Shown one piece after another: positions 24,288 to 33,976 of a DNA stretch of 64,000 nucleotides; within the stretch, counting starts at the first letter, position 1; each line of letters begins with the position of its first letter. The stretch spans positions 656,477-720,476 of the forward strand of contig NZ_QPKV01000004.1 in the NCBI RefSeq assembly GCF_003339865.1. The letters are read 5' to 3'. This DNA comes from Pedobacter chinensis (GTDB lineage: Bacteria > Bacteroidota > Bacteroidia > Sphingobacteriales > Sphingobacteriaceae). The notes under the pieces were generated by a model. That model saw only the letters and a list, made by a program, of their open reading frames with translations. It made no database searches and was not told where the DNA came from. Both the position numbers and the translations under genes were made by a program.

Positions 24288-25010
24288 TTAACTTTTGTTT
24301 ATCATTTCTTTCAGGTATCTGGAGTTGTTTAAAGCACCCACTCCCCAGGTATTATTGAAATAGATAAAGGCTTCTTCAGTACCAGTTGGAATTTCCTCAA
24401 CGAAATCTTGTATCACTATCGGATCATATTCTGATTTGTATAAAACTGGTTTTCCGTGAAAACGATAATAAATTGTACTTGTATTTTTAATAACTTGATC
24501 GGGGAGGGCAGCGGGATAACTTTGCCCGCTGAAAATAATGTTTTTGGTCCCTAACTTTTCATATATTTCATCACTAAACCAACTGATATGCCTGAATTCC
24601 ACTACATTCTGGAATTTAGGATTCAAATTCTTCAACAGCAGGTCTAATCTTTCATCATTATATTCAAACTTAGGCGGAAACTGAAATAACACGCAGCCAA
24701 GTTTATCTTTTATACCAGTAGAAATACGATCATAAAAATCAGCTAAAAGTTCTTCGCATTCCTTTAACTGTTTATAGTGAGTAATTAATCTTGGTGCCTT
24801 AATGGTAAATACAAACTCCGCCGGACTTTCATCGTACCATTTATCAAAAGATTTTTGAGTTGGCATTTTGTAAAAGGTCGAATTGATTTCGATGGTGTTA
24901 AAATGTGTTGTATAATATTTAAACCAATCTTTTTGTGCCAAACCTTTAGGGTAGAATACTTCCTTCCATTCGCGGTAGTAAAAACCCGAACAACCAATTC
25001 TCCATTTCAT
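24288..25010 (-). CDS. DUF72 domain protein
   Basis: The 240-residue protein matches the DUF72 (YecE-like) TIM-barrel family: WRIGCSGFYYREWKEVFYP at the start, FNTIEINSTFYKMP near residue 35, FTIKAPRLITHYK, LFQFPPKF, VEFRHISWF and the end AFIYFNNTWGVGALNN. The function of the family is unknown. It is the upstream neighbour of the 2H phosphoesterase gene on the same strand, 24 bp apart, and probably co-transcribed. Confidence 0.94.
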   Translation of the reverse strand: MKWRIGCSGFYYREWKEVFYPKGLAQKDWFKYYTTHFNTIEINSTFYKMPTQKSFDKWYDESPAEFVFTIKAPRLITHYKQLKECEELLADFYDRISTGIKDKLGCVLFQFPPKFEYNDERLDLLLKNLNPKFQNVVEFRHISWFSDEIYEKLGTKNIIFSGQSYPAALPDQVIKNTSTIYYRFHGKPVLYKSEYDPIVIQDFVEEIPTGTEEAFIYFNNTWGVGALNNSRYLKEMINKS

Positions 25011-25190
25011 GTTGATATAACAGCTATTGAAATTTAAAGTTTGCCCCGTAGCTGCCTGAAAATTTATTTTTTAAATGAATAAACTTAGGCTAATATAATA
25101 CAGCTATCAGTTTATTATTTATTTAACATTTTAAGCAGAAGATTGCTTCACTCCATTTCCAAACCTTCACTTTCATCATGACGATCATAA

Positions 25191-25219
25191 AAAAACCGAT
25201 GTTTCAGGCATCGGTTTTT
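25191..25219 (-). terminator. Rho-independent terminator of dnaJ
   Basis: AAAAACCGATG at 25191-25201 and CATCGGTTTTT at 25209-25219 form an 11-bp stem with a 7-nt loop. On the minus strand a T-run follows. It lies 17 bp past the dnaJ stop codon. Confidence 0.88.
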
Positions 25220-25236
25220 CATTTGTTTAATTGCTA

Positions 25237-26400
25237 TTACTCAAAATATTCCTTCATTCTTTCGAAGAAGCTTTTATCATTTTTACCAGGCTGCGGCTTA
25301 AAGTTTGGAGATTCACGTAATTTCTCTAAAGTATTACGTTCGTCGCTACTTAAAGCTTTTGGTGTCCAAATATTGATGTGAATAATTTCATCGCCCCGGT
25401 GATAAGAATTTACCTCTGGTAAACCTTTACCTTTTAAACGTAATAACTTTCCGCTTTGCGTTCCGGGTTCTATTTTAATTTTAGCCTTACCATCAATGGT
25501 TGGTACTTCAATGCTCATTCCTAAAGCTGCATCAACAAAGCTTAAATGCAAATCATAAACAATGTTATTGCCTTCGCGTTTTAAAGTTTCATGAGGAGTT
25601 TCTTCAATTAAGATAATTAAATCTCCTGGAATACCGCCATTAGGAGCGGCATTTCCTTTTCCGCTCATGCTCAGTTGCATGCCTTCACTTACACCGGCAG
25701 GAATGTTAATGGTAATGGTTTCTTCACCACGAACCACTCCATCACCGTGGCAAACATTACACTTGGCTGTAATTTGTTGTCCGCTACCGTTACAAGTAGG
25801 ACAGGTAGATGCTGTTTGCATCTGTCCTAAAATGGTATTGGTTACCCGGCGAACTTGTCCGCTACCACCACAAGTACCGCAAGTACTTACTGATGATTTG
25901 TCCTTAGCACCAGAACCATCGCAGGTTTTGCAAACAATTAATTTATTAACCTTGATTTTTTTCTCTGCTCCGTGCGCAATTTCTTCAAGTGTTAATTTAA
26001 CTTTTATACGCAGGTTAGAACCTTTAGCCACACGACGGCCGCCTCCACGTTGCTGGCCTCCACCACCTCCGAAAAAGCTTTCGAAAGGATTATGGCCACC
26101 AAAAATATCTCCAAAATTACTGAAAATATCATCCATGTTCATGCTTCCGCCACCATAACCACCAGATGCACTGCTGCCAACACCTGCATGACCAAATTGA
26201 TCATAACGCTGTCTCTTTTCAGGGCTGCTTAAAACCTCGTAAGCCTCTGCAGCTTCTTTAAATTTATCTTCTGCTGTTTTATCTCCTGGATTTTTATCTG
26301 GGTGATATTTAATAGCCATCTTGCGATAAGCTTTCTTGATCTCATCAGCTGGTGCGCTCTTGCTAACGCCTAATACGTCGTAATAATCTCTTTTACTCAT
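25237..26400 (-). CDS. dnaJ: Chaperone protein DnaJ
   Basis: DnaJ hands unfolded clients to DnaK and stimulates its ATPase. The 387-residue protein has the J domain (residues 1-70) with the HPD motif in YHPDKNPGD, and a Gly/Phe-rich linker ([24 protein letters not shown]). A zinc domain follows with four CxxCxGxG repeats ([32 protein letters not shown]), then the C-terminal substrate domains. It is downstream of grpE on the same strand, a normal arrangement, with a 153-bp gap that holds a long inverted repeat. Confidence 0.98.
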   Translation of the reverse strand: MSKRDYYDVLGVSKSAPADEIKKAYRKMAIKYHPDKNPGDKTAEDKFKEAAEAYEVLSSPEKRQRYDQFGHAGVGSSASGGYGGGSMNMDDIFSNFGDIFGGHNPFESFFGGGGGQQRGGGRRVAKGSNLRIKVKLTLEEIAHGAEKKIKVNKLIVCKTCDGSGAKDKSSVSTCGTCGGSGQVRRVTNTILGQMQTASTCPTCNGSGQQITAKCNVCHGDGVVRGEETITINIPAGVSEGMQLSMSGKGNAAPNGGIPGDLIILIEETPHETLKREGNNIVYDLHLSFVDAALGMSIEVPTIDGKAKIKIEPGTQSGKLLRLKGKGLPEVNSYHRGDEIIHINIWTPKALSSDERNTLEKLRESPNFKPQPGKNDKSFFERMKEYFE

Positions 26401-26412
26401 CTTCTTTGTAAA

Positions 26413-26553
26413 CGTTGAAATGTTTGAAGGTTAAAACATTTTAATGCTTAATACCCAATAGCAAACACTCAGTTTTTTATTTATTTATGTAAGGTATCAT
26501 GTTGCGCTATGTTTGAAACATATCAACTTTTAAACCTTACAACATTTCAATCC
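26413..26553. repeat. Inverted repeat in the grpE-dnaJ gap
   Basis: GTTGAAATGTTTGAAGGTT near 26413 is mirrored by AACCTTACAACATTTCAATC near 26535. It could fold the grpE-dnaJ mRNA and separate expression of the two genes. I see no heat-shock operator of the CIRCE type. Confidence 0.45.
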
Positions 26554-27135
26554 TTACGCTCCAACTACAACTTTAGCAAAGCGGATTACATTATCATTTA
26601 GCGTGTAACCTTTTTCAACTTCATCAATTACTTTTCCTTTTAAATCTTCTGTTGGTGCAGGAATATTGGTAATGGCTTCATGAAAATCAGTATCAAAAGG
26701 TTGGTTGATGCTTTCCACATCTTTTAAGCCTTTTTGCGCCAGGGTATTTTTCAATTTGGTACTAACCAAAAGTATACCTTCTTTAACAGGTGCTACATCA
26801 GCTGCGGTTTCCATTGCTTTTAAAGCGCGGTCAAAATCATCAAGAACAGGTAGTAATGATACAATTACATCTTTACCAGCTGTTTGTAATAACTCAACAC
26901 GTTCTTTTTGAGTACGACGTTTGTAGTTATCGAACTCAGCATATAAACGTAAATATTTATCATTAAGCTGTTGAACTTCTGCCTGCAATTTCTCTTCGGC
27001 AGATAATTCAGGGGCCTGTTCAGTCTCATTAACAGAGGCATCAGTATTTTCTGCATTTTCAGCAGCATTTTCTGATGTGTTTTCAGGATTCATTATATTT
27101 TCTTCTTTATCGTTGTTTTTCTTCTTATTAAACAT
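26554..27135 (-). CDS. grpE: Nucleotide exchange factor GrpE
   Basis: GrpE releases ADP from DnaK. The 193-residue protein has a long acidic N-terminal tail (about 50 residues rich in Glu and Asn), a coiled-coil (LQAEVQQLNDKYLRLYAEFDNYKRR) and a beta-rich head: LLPVLDDFDRALKAM, PFDTDFHEAITNIPAP and VEKGYTLNDNVIRFAKVVV. The order grpE then dnaJ suggests one stress-linked transcript. The tail is longer than in E. coli but common in Bacteroidota. Confidence 0.97.
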   Translation of the reverse strand: MFNKKKNNDKEENIMNPENTSENAAENAENTDASVNETEQAPELSAEEKLQAEVQQLNDKYLRLYAEFDNYKRRTQKERVELLQTAGKDVIVSLLPVLDDFDRALKAMETAADVAPVKEGILLVSTKLKNTLAQKGLKDVESINQPFDTDFHEAITNIPAPTEDLKGKVIDEVEKGYTLNDNVIRFAKVVVGA

Positions 27136-27420
27136 AATACCAGGCTGAATTTTTTGGTGTTGATCTCAACTATTTTGCCATAAACGGAAATCAGCCAAGC
27201 TGTCAGATTTATTTGAATTTATCTGAACAGATTGGCTGATTAACTGACAATATATTTTACGATTGTAGATTTACAGCTTTAGATTGGCGTAACGTTAAAT
27301 CGTAACATAATCTCATTTATAATTTGTATAGCCATTAAACTATGTTAATAGAGCATTAAGATTTTTATAGATATCCGGAGTCGATTAGAATACTTCTAAC
27401 CGGCTACTCTATTTACCAGA

Positions 27421-27597
27421 TTATAGCTCAGATTTTTTGTTGTAAAGTTTTCTTGGAGGAAAAAGCACAAAAACTACAATCAATGATGATGCTACCTGAA
27501 CGCTTAATCGAATTTCAAACTTTAAGAAATAGTTTACACAAAAGAATACTAAGTTATATACTAGTAGAGCCAACACTATTTTGGTTGAATACTTCAT
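27421..27597 (-). CDS. Small two-helix membrane protein (58 aa)
   Basis: From the ATG at 27597 the product starts MKYSTKIVLALLVYNLVFFC and contains a second hydrophobic stretch SSLIVVFVLFPPRKLY, ending in a basic tail. Two membrane helices are likely. The start overlaps the stop of a short upstream protein-like frame (ending VPTSIQFENGSITPNN) as TAATG, which hints at translational coupling. I do not recognise a family. The remaining sequence between here and grpE (27136-27420) holds nothing I can support. Confidence 0.5.
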   Translation of the reverse strand: MKYSTKIVLALLVYNLVFFCVNYFLKFEIRLSVQVASSLIVVFVLFPPRKLYNKKSEL

Positions 27598-27714
27598 TAG
27601 TTATTCGGGGTAATTGATCCGTTTTCAAATTGAATACTAGTAGGAACTTCGGCATTGCTGTCAAAAGCCGCTTTTAGTGTAAATCGTAATTCGTCAATCT
27701 AAATAATAATTCAA

Positions 27715-28398
27715 TCAGGCTATTTGTGCACCTTCAAGCACTGCGCCATTTTCGCATTTGATGATGCGTGACGGGAAAGTGCGAATAATGTGGTAATCAT
27801 GAGTGGCCATTAATACCGCAGTTCCGCCCTGACTAATTTGTTTTAAAAGCGTAACAATTTCTTCTGAGGTTTCCGGATCGAGGTTACCGGTAGGCTCATC
27901 GGCCAGAATAATTTCCGGGTCGTTTAATAAAGCCCTTGCAATAACAATACGTTGCTGCTCCCCACCCGAAATCTCGTGTGGCATTTTTTTGATTTTCGAA
28001 CGCAGGCCAACTTTATCCAGTACATCTTTAATACGCTCATTAATTAATTTCTCATCACTCCAGCCAGTAGCTTTCAATACAAACTCCAGATTTTTTTCAA
28101 TGGTTCTATCAGTTAATAATTGAAAATCCTGAAACACTACACCAAGTTTACGGCGTAAAAACGGAACCTGGCTTTCTTTTAAATTTTTGAGGTCGAAACC
28201 AGCGATATTTCCTTCTCCATTGCCTATGTGTAAATCGCCATATAATATTTTCAGTAAGCTACTTTTACCTGAACCCGTTTGACCGATCAAAAAAATGAAC
28301 TCGTCTTTTTCAATATGTAAATTTACATTTGAGAGCACCAAGTGTTTCTGTTGAAATACATCAACATTGCTTAAATGAATTACTGCGTTTCCTGCCAT
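27715..28398 (-). CDS. ftsE: FtsE-like ABC transporter ATP-binding protein
   Basis: The 227-residue ATPase has Walker [10 protein letters not shown], signature EISGGEQQR and Walker [12 protein letters not shown]. Its length and the [16 protein letters not shown]-loop region fit FtsE, which with FtsX controls peptidoglycan hydrolases at the septum. No ftsX lies next to it here. Bacteroidota often encode the two apart, so MacB/LolD-type function is a less likely alternative. It follows a small conserved-looking gene with a 1-bp gap. Confidence 0.8.
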   Translation of the reverse strand: MAGNAVIHLSNVDVFQQKHLVLSNVNLHIEKDEFIFLIGQTGSGKSSLLKILYGDLHIGNGEGNIAGFDLKNLKESQVPFLRRKLGVVFQDFQLLTDRTIEKNLEFVLKATGWSDEKLINERIKDVLDKVGLRSKIKKMPHEISGGEQQRIVIARALLNDPEIILADEPTGNLDPETSEEIVTLLKQISQGGTAVLMATHDYHIIRTFPSRIIKCENGAVLEGAQIA

Positions 28399-28399
28399 T

Positions 28400-28603
28400 T
28401 TATATTTCTAATTTAGCAATCTGCCCAAAAGGCAAATCTTTAACCATTTCCATAATGTAATCTTGTTTATCGCCAAGACCTAATTTTTCCAATGATTTAT
28501 CAGGTCTATCTACCCTAAAATAAGCCAGTAGTGTGAACTTATCATCTCTTAGCTGTACGTAATCCGGAATTTTGGCGATGCCTTTTACTTTAATGATATA
28601 CAT
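28400..28603 (-). CDS. Small protein of unknown function upstream of ftsE
   Basis: The product from MYIIKVKGIAKIPDYVQLRD has 67 residues and ends LPFGQIAKLEI. It is mostly beta strand and charged, without signal or membrane segment. A longer frame from 28621 adds six residues. The 1-bp spacing to ftsE indicates co-translation. I do not recognise the family. Confidence 0.7.
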   Translation of the reverse strand: MYIIKVKGIAKIPDYVQLRDDKFTLLAYFRVDRPDKSLEKLGLGDKQDYIMEMVKDLPFGQIAKLEI

Positions 28604-28654
28604 TGCGTCCAAAAATAGCATTTCAAAACGATAAGAGAAAGTAAGAAGAGCTTT

Positions 28655-30565
28655 TTATCTGATCAGGTTAATCCAACCGGTAAAGATCTCAAAATCTTCA
28701 TTAAAATAAACGCTGTAATAGTAAACAGCAGGAGGGAGATCTTTGCCATTCAACTTTCCATCCCAGGGTTTGAATGTTCCTGTGCTTTGATAAACGAGTT
28801 GCCCATTCCGGTTGAAGATTTTAACAATTGGATTTGGAAATGCATAAGCTGCCGGAATGTTCCAGGTGTCGTTAATGGCATCGCCATTTGGAGAAAACGT
28901 ATTTGGAATAACTATTTTCGGATATACCTTGATAAAAACATCATCTGTTCCGGTTATGCAACCCAGTTTTGTCACTGCATGCAGGGTATAGGTAATATCG
29001 GTTGGTGGTGTTGCGGTTGGGGTTAAGCTTGTTGGGTCGTTAAGATAATTTGATGGAGTCCAGTAAAAATATTCATAATCGCCACTTACTTTCCCGTTCA
29101 GCTTTATGGATTGCCCGGCAAGGATTTTCTCATCCATTCCTGCATTTGCGACTGCATTTTTAATGACATTTACTTTAATATCGGCAAAATTTGTACAACC
29201 TCCGTTTGATACTGACACCCTATAAACTGTGGTTTCTGTTGGCGAAGCGATTGGGTTTGGAGATTTTGGATCAGACAAGCCCGTTGCAGGAGTCCACTGG
29301 TAATTACTTCCGCCAGATGCAGAAAGTGTAATTGCACTTCCTTCGCAAATAGTGGTTTCTGATATATTGGTGGTAACAACAATTGGATCTAAAACCGTTA
29401 AAGTTGTTGTTGCAGTGCTTGAACAACCATTGCCGGTTACAGTAACCACATAATCTCCGGCCATGGCTTTTGTGGCATTTGTAATTATTGGACTTTTTTC
29501 CGTTGATGAAAAATTCGGGCCCAACCAGCTGTAAGATGTGCCTCCACTGGCATTAAGTTGAATGGTTTGCCCGATACAAACCGGCCCGAAATTTTCTGCA
29601 ACAGCCACCGGATAAGCATTTACGTTAATGGTAATGGGCGCAGATGCAACTCTGCAAATTACTGAATTAATGTTCTGAGCTTCTGCCGCAACTAATCGAT
29701 ATTGGTAAATGCCTTTTTGTGCATTGATGAACGTTGCCGTATATGTTGTGTTGGTTTCGCCTGAAACATCGGTCCAACCAGTGCCACTATTCGTTTGCCA
29801 CTGGTATTTTGGGTTGGTGTAAACATTGTTTGAAACAGTGGCTTGTAAGATATAACTTCCACTTTGTCCTTCACATAAACTGGTATTTGTCACATCACTA
29901 TCATTTATCTTTTGAGTGATGATTGGCCCACAGGCCCTAAAGGTAATATCATCCAAAGCGATATCATTACCAGTTCCACCTCTGCCCGAATTAATGATTT
30001 TGAGCACAAGATCGGTTTCATTTCCCGTGGTAAATGTTGTCGAATACCTAATCCAGGTTGGCGTTGTGGTTTCTGGAATGTCCTGTGTGGAGTAAGCTTT
30101 CAGAATTTGCCCGCTTTTAGTTTCGATTTGAAAAGTGATGTTGGGTTTTATGCCAGAATAATTCAGAATATTCATAATCCAGGCGGCAAACTCATATGTG
30201 GTTCCTGAGCATAATGGGGGTAGGGTAGCCTGATAGAAAATTCCTGGATTTGTGGATGCATTCACAATCATCATATAACCACTGGGGTCGTTAGGGGTGT
30301 GATTGGTTATTTGGTGCCAGCCCCTTTGTTCGTTATGCATCCCAAAAGTGTTTTTTGCAATGGTGTATTCTCCATCGTTTGGTGTACCGGTAACAAAGTT
30401 ATAATTGGTAATTGAACCTAATGATTGTCCAAAATTTGCAGTTCCAGAGCCGAAATCAAAATTGATTACAGGATCTCCCAATGCGCCAGCACACTGTTGA
30501 GCAATTAGATTACCGCTATAAAAAGATAAAAATAGAAGTAAAAGTAATTTAAATGGATTTCGCAT
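28655..30565 (-). CDS. T9SS cargo with Ig-like domains and type B (gliding motility-associated) sorting domain
   Basis: The 636-residue protein has a signal peptide (MRNPFKLLLLLFLSFYSGNLIA) and an N-terminal carbohydrate-binding-like beta-sandwich (VINFDFGSGTANFG to DIALDDITFRACG). Several Ig/PKD-like repeats follow, each with a conserved Cys and TxxxG-type strands. The C-terminal sorting domain starts IPNTFSPNGDAINDTWNI and ends GKDLPPAVYYYSVYF. That domain targets proteins through the T9SS, possibly without covalent A-LPS anchoring. The binding target is unknown. It lies 34 bp from the small gene before ftsE. Confidence 0.93.
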   Translation of the reverse strand: MRNPFKLLLLLFLSFYSGNLIAQQCAGALGDPVINFDFGSGTANFGQSLGSITNYNFVTGTPNDGEYTIAKNTFGMHNEQRGWHQITNHTPNDPSGYMMIVNASTNPGIFYQATLPPLCSGTTYEFAAWIMNILNYSGIKPNITFQIETKSGQILKAYSTQDIPETTTPTWIRYSTTFTTGNETDLVLKIINSGRGGTGNDIALDDITFRACGPIITQKINDSDVTNTSLCEGQSGSYILQATVSNNVYTNPKYQWQTNSGTGWTDVSGETNTTYTATFINAQKGIYQYRLVAAEAQNINSVICRVASAPITINVNAYPVAVAENFGPVCIGQTIQLNASGGTSYSWLGPNFSSTEKSPIITNATKAMAGDYVVTVTGNGCSSTATTTLTVLDPIVVTTNISETTICEGSAITLSASGGSNYQWTPATGLSDPKSPNPIASPTETTVYRVSVSNGGCTNFADIKVNVIKNAVANAGMDEKILAGQSIKLNGKVSGDYEYFYWTPSNYLNDPTSLTPTATPPTDITYTLHAVTKLGCITGTDDVFIKVYPKIVIPNTFSPNGDAINDTWNIPAAYAFPNPIVKIFNRNGQLVYQSTGTFKPWDGKLNGKDLPPAVYYYSVYFNEDFEIFTGWINLIR

Positions 30566-30628
30566 GGCTAAATGGCATTCAGCGAATATCCAAATAAAAA
30601 ACTATAAAATAAGAAGTTATGAAATGTG

Positions 30629-31645
30629 TTAGGCCAAATTGTTCAGGAATTCAACCGTATTTACATTATCGGCATAATCCCAAAGTTTGGGGTGCTGGCT
30701 TTCGCCAAAAGCAAACGTGTTGGCGCTCAGATTTGCTTTAGTGATAATGCATTGAATATTTTCTGATTGAAGATTAAGCTTTTGATCCAAATCCTGAATA
30801 TTTTCGTATTCCTCATAAAACAGCACCGCCAGGGGCGATGTTAAACTTTCATCCTCTTTCAGTAATAAAAAACCGTTGTCAAAGTGTTTAGCAGCATTAA
30901 CCAGATAAATTGACTTGTTATAGTCGTAATTGTTTTGGTATTTGAAGTGGTTAATTACAGGGAGAAATTTCTCAATTCCTTCGTAAAAATTTGCTATGTC
31001 GTAACCTTTTGGGAAGTATATTTTTGAAACATTTCTACATCCTAAACCGAAATAATCAAAAATATCATGCCCGAGGTTTTCTATTTCCTCTTTAGATTCT
31101 GTACCATCTAAAACAGCAACGCTATTTCTGTTTTTTCTGATAATGTTTGGCACTTTACTAAAATAATAATCAAAATACCGGGATGAATTATTACTTCCTG
31201 TTGCAATTACGGCATCGAAATCTTTAAGTCTTTCTACGTATTCTATTCTATCTAAAAATGCTGGTTCAATGTTAATCAATTCAGTGATAACAGCTTTAAT
31301 AAGTTTATCATCAGATGATGATAGTTTAACCAAAGCGATATTTCCTGTCGCCAGAACGCATAAAACATCATGAAAACCCACCATAGGGATGTTTCCGGCG
31401 AGGATTAGTCCAACCTTTTTGGGTGTTGATGTAAAGCTGATTGTTTTAAACCAATGGTCTATCTCAGCATCGTTCAACATCTCCGAAAAAGATAAAATAG
31501 ATTTATTTATGTTTTCTAACGTAAACCATGCATTGCTGTTTTGAGCGATAGATAATGCATTTCCTAGTATGTCAGTAGGGTTTGTAAGCTTTCTTCCTAA
31601 TTTCTTAAGCGCAATTATTATTTTTTCTTGAGTTAATGCTGACAT
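30629..31645 (-). CDS. LuxC-like acyl-CoA reductase
   Basis: The 338-residue protein resembles the LuxC acyl-CoA reductase family within the aldehyde dehydrogenase fold: KKVGLILAGNIPMVGFHDVL near residue 76, DAVIATGSNNSSRYFDYYF, NSVAVLDGTESKEEIENLG and DIFDYFGLGCRNVSKIYFP, whose Cys is the likely nucleophile. Short LuxC-like proteins of this kind are widespread in Bacteroidota next to a ferredoxin gene, as here. The substrate is unknown. Confidence 0.85.
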   Translation of the reverse strand: MSALTQEKIIIALKKLGRKLTNPTDILGNALSIAQNSNAWFTLENINKSILSFSEMLNDAEIDHWFKTISFTSTPKKVGLILAGNIPMVGFHDVLCVLATGNIALVKLSSSDDKLIKAVITELINIEPAFLDRIEYVERLKDFDAVIATGSNNSSRYFDYYFSKVPNIIRKNRNSVAVLDGTESKEEIENLGHDIFDYFGLGCRNVSKIYFPKGYDIANFYEGIEKFLPVINHFKYQNNYDYNKSIYLVNAAKHFDNGFLLLKEDESLTSPLAVLFYEEYENIQDLDQKLNLQSENIQCIITKANLSANTFAFGESQHPKLWDYADNVNTVEFLNNLA

Positions 31646-31675
31646 ATTTAGAATTATTATTAATTGATTATATCT

Positions 31676-31683
31676 TATATTTG
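31676..31683 (+). promoter_or_regulatory. Probable -7 box of the ferredoxin gene
   Basis: TATATTTG matches TAnnTTTG and lies 41 bp before the ferredoxin ATG. A palindrome TTTGCAGCTGCAAA (31681-31694) overlaps it and could bind a regulator in this divergent promoter region. Confidence 0.45.
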
Positions 31684-31724
31684 CAGCTGCAAAGGTAAAC
31701 TAAGCAAAAGAATTAGACGAAGAC

Positions 31725-32075
31725 ATGGCAATTAAAATAACAGATGAGTGTATAAACTGTGGGGCATGCGAGCCTGAATGCCCTAATAATGCAATTTACG
31801 ATGCAGGAACTGCATGGCGTTTTTCTGATGGAACCAATTTGGAAGGAATTATCGATTTTGGAAACCAACAAATAGAGGCAGATGCGACTCAGGAGGCGAT
31901 TTCTGATGAAGTTTATTATATCGTATCTGATAAATGTACTGAATGTAAAGGATTTCATGATGAGCCTCAATGTGCTGCGGTTTGTCCGGTAGATTGTTGC
32001 GTGGATGATGAAGATATCAGAGAAACAGAAGAGGAATTATTAGCTAAGAAAGCCTGGTTGCACCAGGAAGGATAG
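31725..32075 (+). CDS. 4Fe-4S dicluster ferredoxin
   Basis: The 116-residue protein binds two 4Fe-4S clusters: [12 protein letters not shown] at residues 9-20 and [18 protein letters not shown] in the second half, where the Alv-type insertion between Cys ligands is visible. A 40-residue insert between the clusters and a C-terminal acidic helix are usual for this Bacteroidota type. It is a soluble electron carrier; the partner is not shown by context, though the divergent LuxC-like reductase is a frequent neighbour. Confidence 0.95.
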   Translation: MAIKITDECINCGACEPECPNNAIYDAGTAWRFSDGTNLEGIIDFGNQQIEADATQEAISDEVYYIVSDKCTECKGFHDEPQCAAVCPVDCCVDDEDIRETEEELLAKKAWLHQEG

Positions 32076-32102
32076 TTCATATAAGAAAAAATAATATGAA
32101 TG

Positions 32103-32128
32103 AAAAGTCCCGATTTGTCGGGACTTTT
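32103..32128 (+). terminator. Rho-independent terminator
   Basis: AAAAGTCCCGA and TCGGGACTTTT form an 11-bp stem with a 4-nt loop, and further T residues follow. It ends the ferredoxin transcript. With A-rich sequence on the other side it can also serve the convergent serine hydrolase gene. Confidence 0.9.
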
Positions 32129-32141
32129 TTTATGCCCTGAG

Positions 32142-33395
32142 TTATTGAACTGCCTGATAAATAAGCGATTTAAACTGATCACCCAATTGCCCATGAGAAA
32201 ACGGCCATTGTTGAATGTAAATTTGTGCCACAATTTTCTTTTGCGGATCAACCCAATAAGTGGAACCGAAAAAACCTCCCCAACCAAAAGAACCCGCACT
32301 CTGCCCCAGTTTTTTACTACCCTTATCAGAAATGATTTCAAATCCTAAACCAAACTGGTTATCTCCAAAGGGTAAATTTCCAATTTGATTAATTGTCATA
32401 AGGTTTACGCTGCGTTTGGAAATTATCCTGTTCCCGTTATATTCGCCGCCGTTAAGTAGCATCTGTAGAAAAATACCATAATCTTTCGTGGTAGAAACTA
32501 AACCAGCCCCACCTGCGAAATAACCATTACCATTTATTGGATAATTAATTGTTGCGCCGGGAAAGGTTCCATCTATCCAGGGTTTAACTTCACGGGTTTT
32601 TGAATCTTCGGTATAAACTGACGCTAATCTGCCTTGTTTTTCTTTAGGTAAAGCAAAATAAGTGTCGTTCATGCCCAATGGATTGAAAATCTTTTCTCTA
32701 AAAAAGTCATCTAAGCTTAATCCGGATGCCACTTCAACCAGCCTGCCTAAAACATCCACACTCAAACTGTATTCCCATTTCTGCCCTGGTTGAGAAGAAA
32801 GCGGTAATTTGCCAAGTTTGTTGATATCGGTTTGTAATAACTTTTTATTGATCACAAAACCAGCTTCAATGCCTGCTTTAGCATAAATGGCATTCATTTC
32901 CGGCGATCCGATTTGTGCATAACCAAGTCCGGCGGTGTGGGTTAACAGATCGCGAATGGTAATTTCTCTTTTAGCAGGTTTAGTGGTGTATGAACTATCT
33001 TTGCTATTGAATTTATCTAAAACCTTTGGGTTTTTAAAAGCCGGAATGTATTTGGAAATCGGATCATCAAGTAAAAACTTTCCTTCATCAAAAAGCATCA
33101 TCACGGCTACGCTGGTTACCGCTTTTGTTTGAGATGCTATTCTTAAAATATCATCGCTTTTAAACGGACGCCCGATTTGATTTCCGAATGCTTTATTATA
33201 AACTGTTTTTCCATCGAAAGAAATATTGGCAGTTATACCTTTAATCCAACCGCTATCCAGATATTGCTTGAAAAGATGATCTATTTTATTTAGTTCCTTT
33301 TCCGAAATGGAAAGTTTCGAATCTTTTGTTTGGGCAAAAGAAATCTTGAAAACTAATAAAAAAAGCAAAACAGGGGCATAGATTAGCTTTTTCAT
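32142..33395 (-). CDS. Exported serine hydrolase (class C beta-lactamase fold)
   Basis: The 417-residue protein has a signal peptide (MKKLIYAPVLLFLLVFKISFA). The SxxK nucleophile motif SQTK sits in RIASQTKAVTSVAVMMLF near residue 90, a Tyr motif in WEYSLSVDVLG, and a C-terminal strand SFGWGGFFGSTYWVDP replaces the KTG box. These enzymes include esterases, D-aminopeptidases and transpeptidase-like hydrolases, and true beta-lactamase action is not implied. It converges on the ferredoxin gene. Confidence 0.9.
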   Translation of the reverse strand: MKKLIYAPVLLFLLVFKISFAQTKDSKLSISEKELNKIDHLFKQYLDSGWIKGITANISFDGKTVYNKAFGNQIGRPFKSDDILRIASQTKAVTSVAVMMLFDEGKFLLDDPISKYIPAFKNPKVLDKFNSKDSSYTTKPAKREITIRDLLTHTAGLGYAQIGSPEMNAIYAKAGIEAGFVINKKLLQTDINKLGKLPLSSQPGQKWEYSLSVDVLGRLVEVASGLSLDDFFREKIFNPLGMNDTYFALPKEKQGRLASVYTEDSKTREVKPWIDGTFPGATINYPINGNGYFAGGAGLVSTTKDYGIFLQMLLNGGEYNGNRIISKRSVNLMTINQIGNLPFGDNQFGLGFEIISDKGSKKLGQSAGSFGWGGFFGSTYWVDPQKKIVAQIYIQQWPFSHGQLGDQFKSLIYQAVQ

Positions 33396-33416
33396 GTTGA
33401 TTTTTTTTCTAATCAG

Positions 33417-33866
33417 CTAAACATCGCACTTGTTTGGAATAATTAAAACAGGGCAAGCAGATTTTCTGGCCACGTGTTCGGCAACACTTCCCATTAAAAA
33501 GTGATACAGGCCTGTTCTGCCATAAGTTCCGATCACGATTAAATCAGATCCCCACTCATCAGATTGTTGGATAATTCCATGTGCGGCCGTATCTACAATG
33601 CTTAAATAAGTGGTTTTAATGCCTTTTCCATATTTTGTTTCCATCTCTTTAAGCAGAATGTGACTATTTTCTTCACTGTTATCATAAGTTTCTAAAAACA
33701 CAGGGGCCAACGTTAAATCGGGATTTACATTTGCAGGAATTGGTTCAATAATGTTAACCAATGCTACTTCTGCACCAAATTTTTCGGCCATGTCATAGCC
33801 AGCCTTGGCTGCTTTTTCTGAGCAAGTGCTATTATCAACAGCAATTAATATTTTTTTAAAATTCAT
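33417..33866 (-). CDS. Universal stress protein (UspA family)
   Basis: The 149-residue single-domain protein begins FKKILIAVDNSTCSEKAAK and ends with the ATP-binding loop VIGTYGRTGLYHFLMGSVAE. This is the GxxG-x9-G(S/T) pattern of nucleotide-binding Usp proteins. It is on the same strand as the downstream serine hydrolase gene, 21 bp away. The role is general stress tolerance; no specific trigger is visible. Confidence 0.94.
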   Translation of the reverse strand: MNFKKILIAVDNSTCSEKAAKAGYDMAEKFGAEVALVNIIEPIPANVNPDLTLAPVFLETYDNSEENSHILLKEMETKYGKGIKTTYLSIVDTAAHGIIQQSDEWGSDLIVIGTYGRTGLYHFLMGSVAEHVARKSACPVLIIPNKCDV

Positions 33867-33976
33867 ATTGAGCAGATTTAATTGTGATCATATAAAAATA
33901 ACAAAATTTGACCACAAAATGTTAGGCAATGGATGTAATTTATTAGTTTTACTAAATCTTTTACGAGCACATTTAA

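Noticed and set aside
25667..26158. Long plus-strand frame opposite dnaJ (163 codons)
   Set aside because: It is the antisense of the Cys- and Gly-rich part of dnaJ and shows no protein features of its own.
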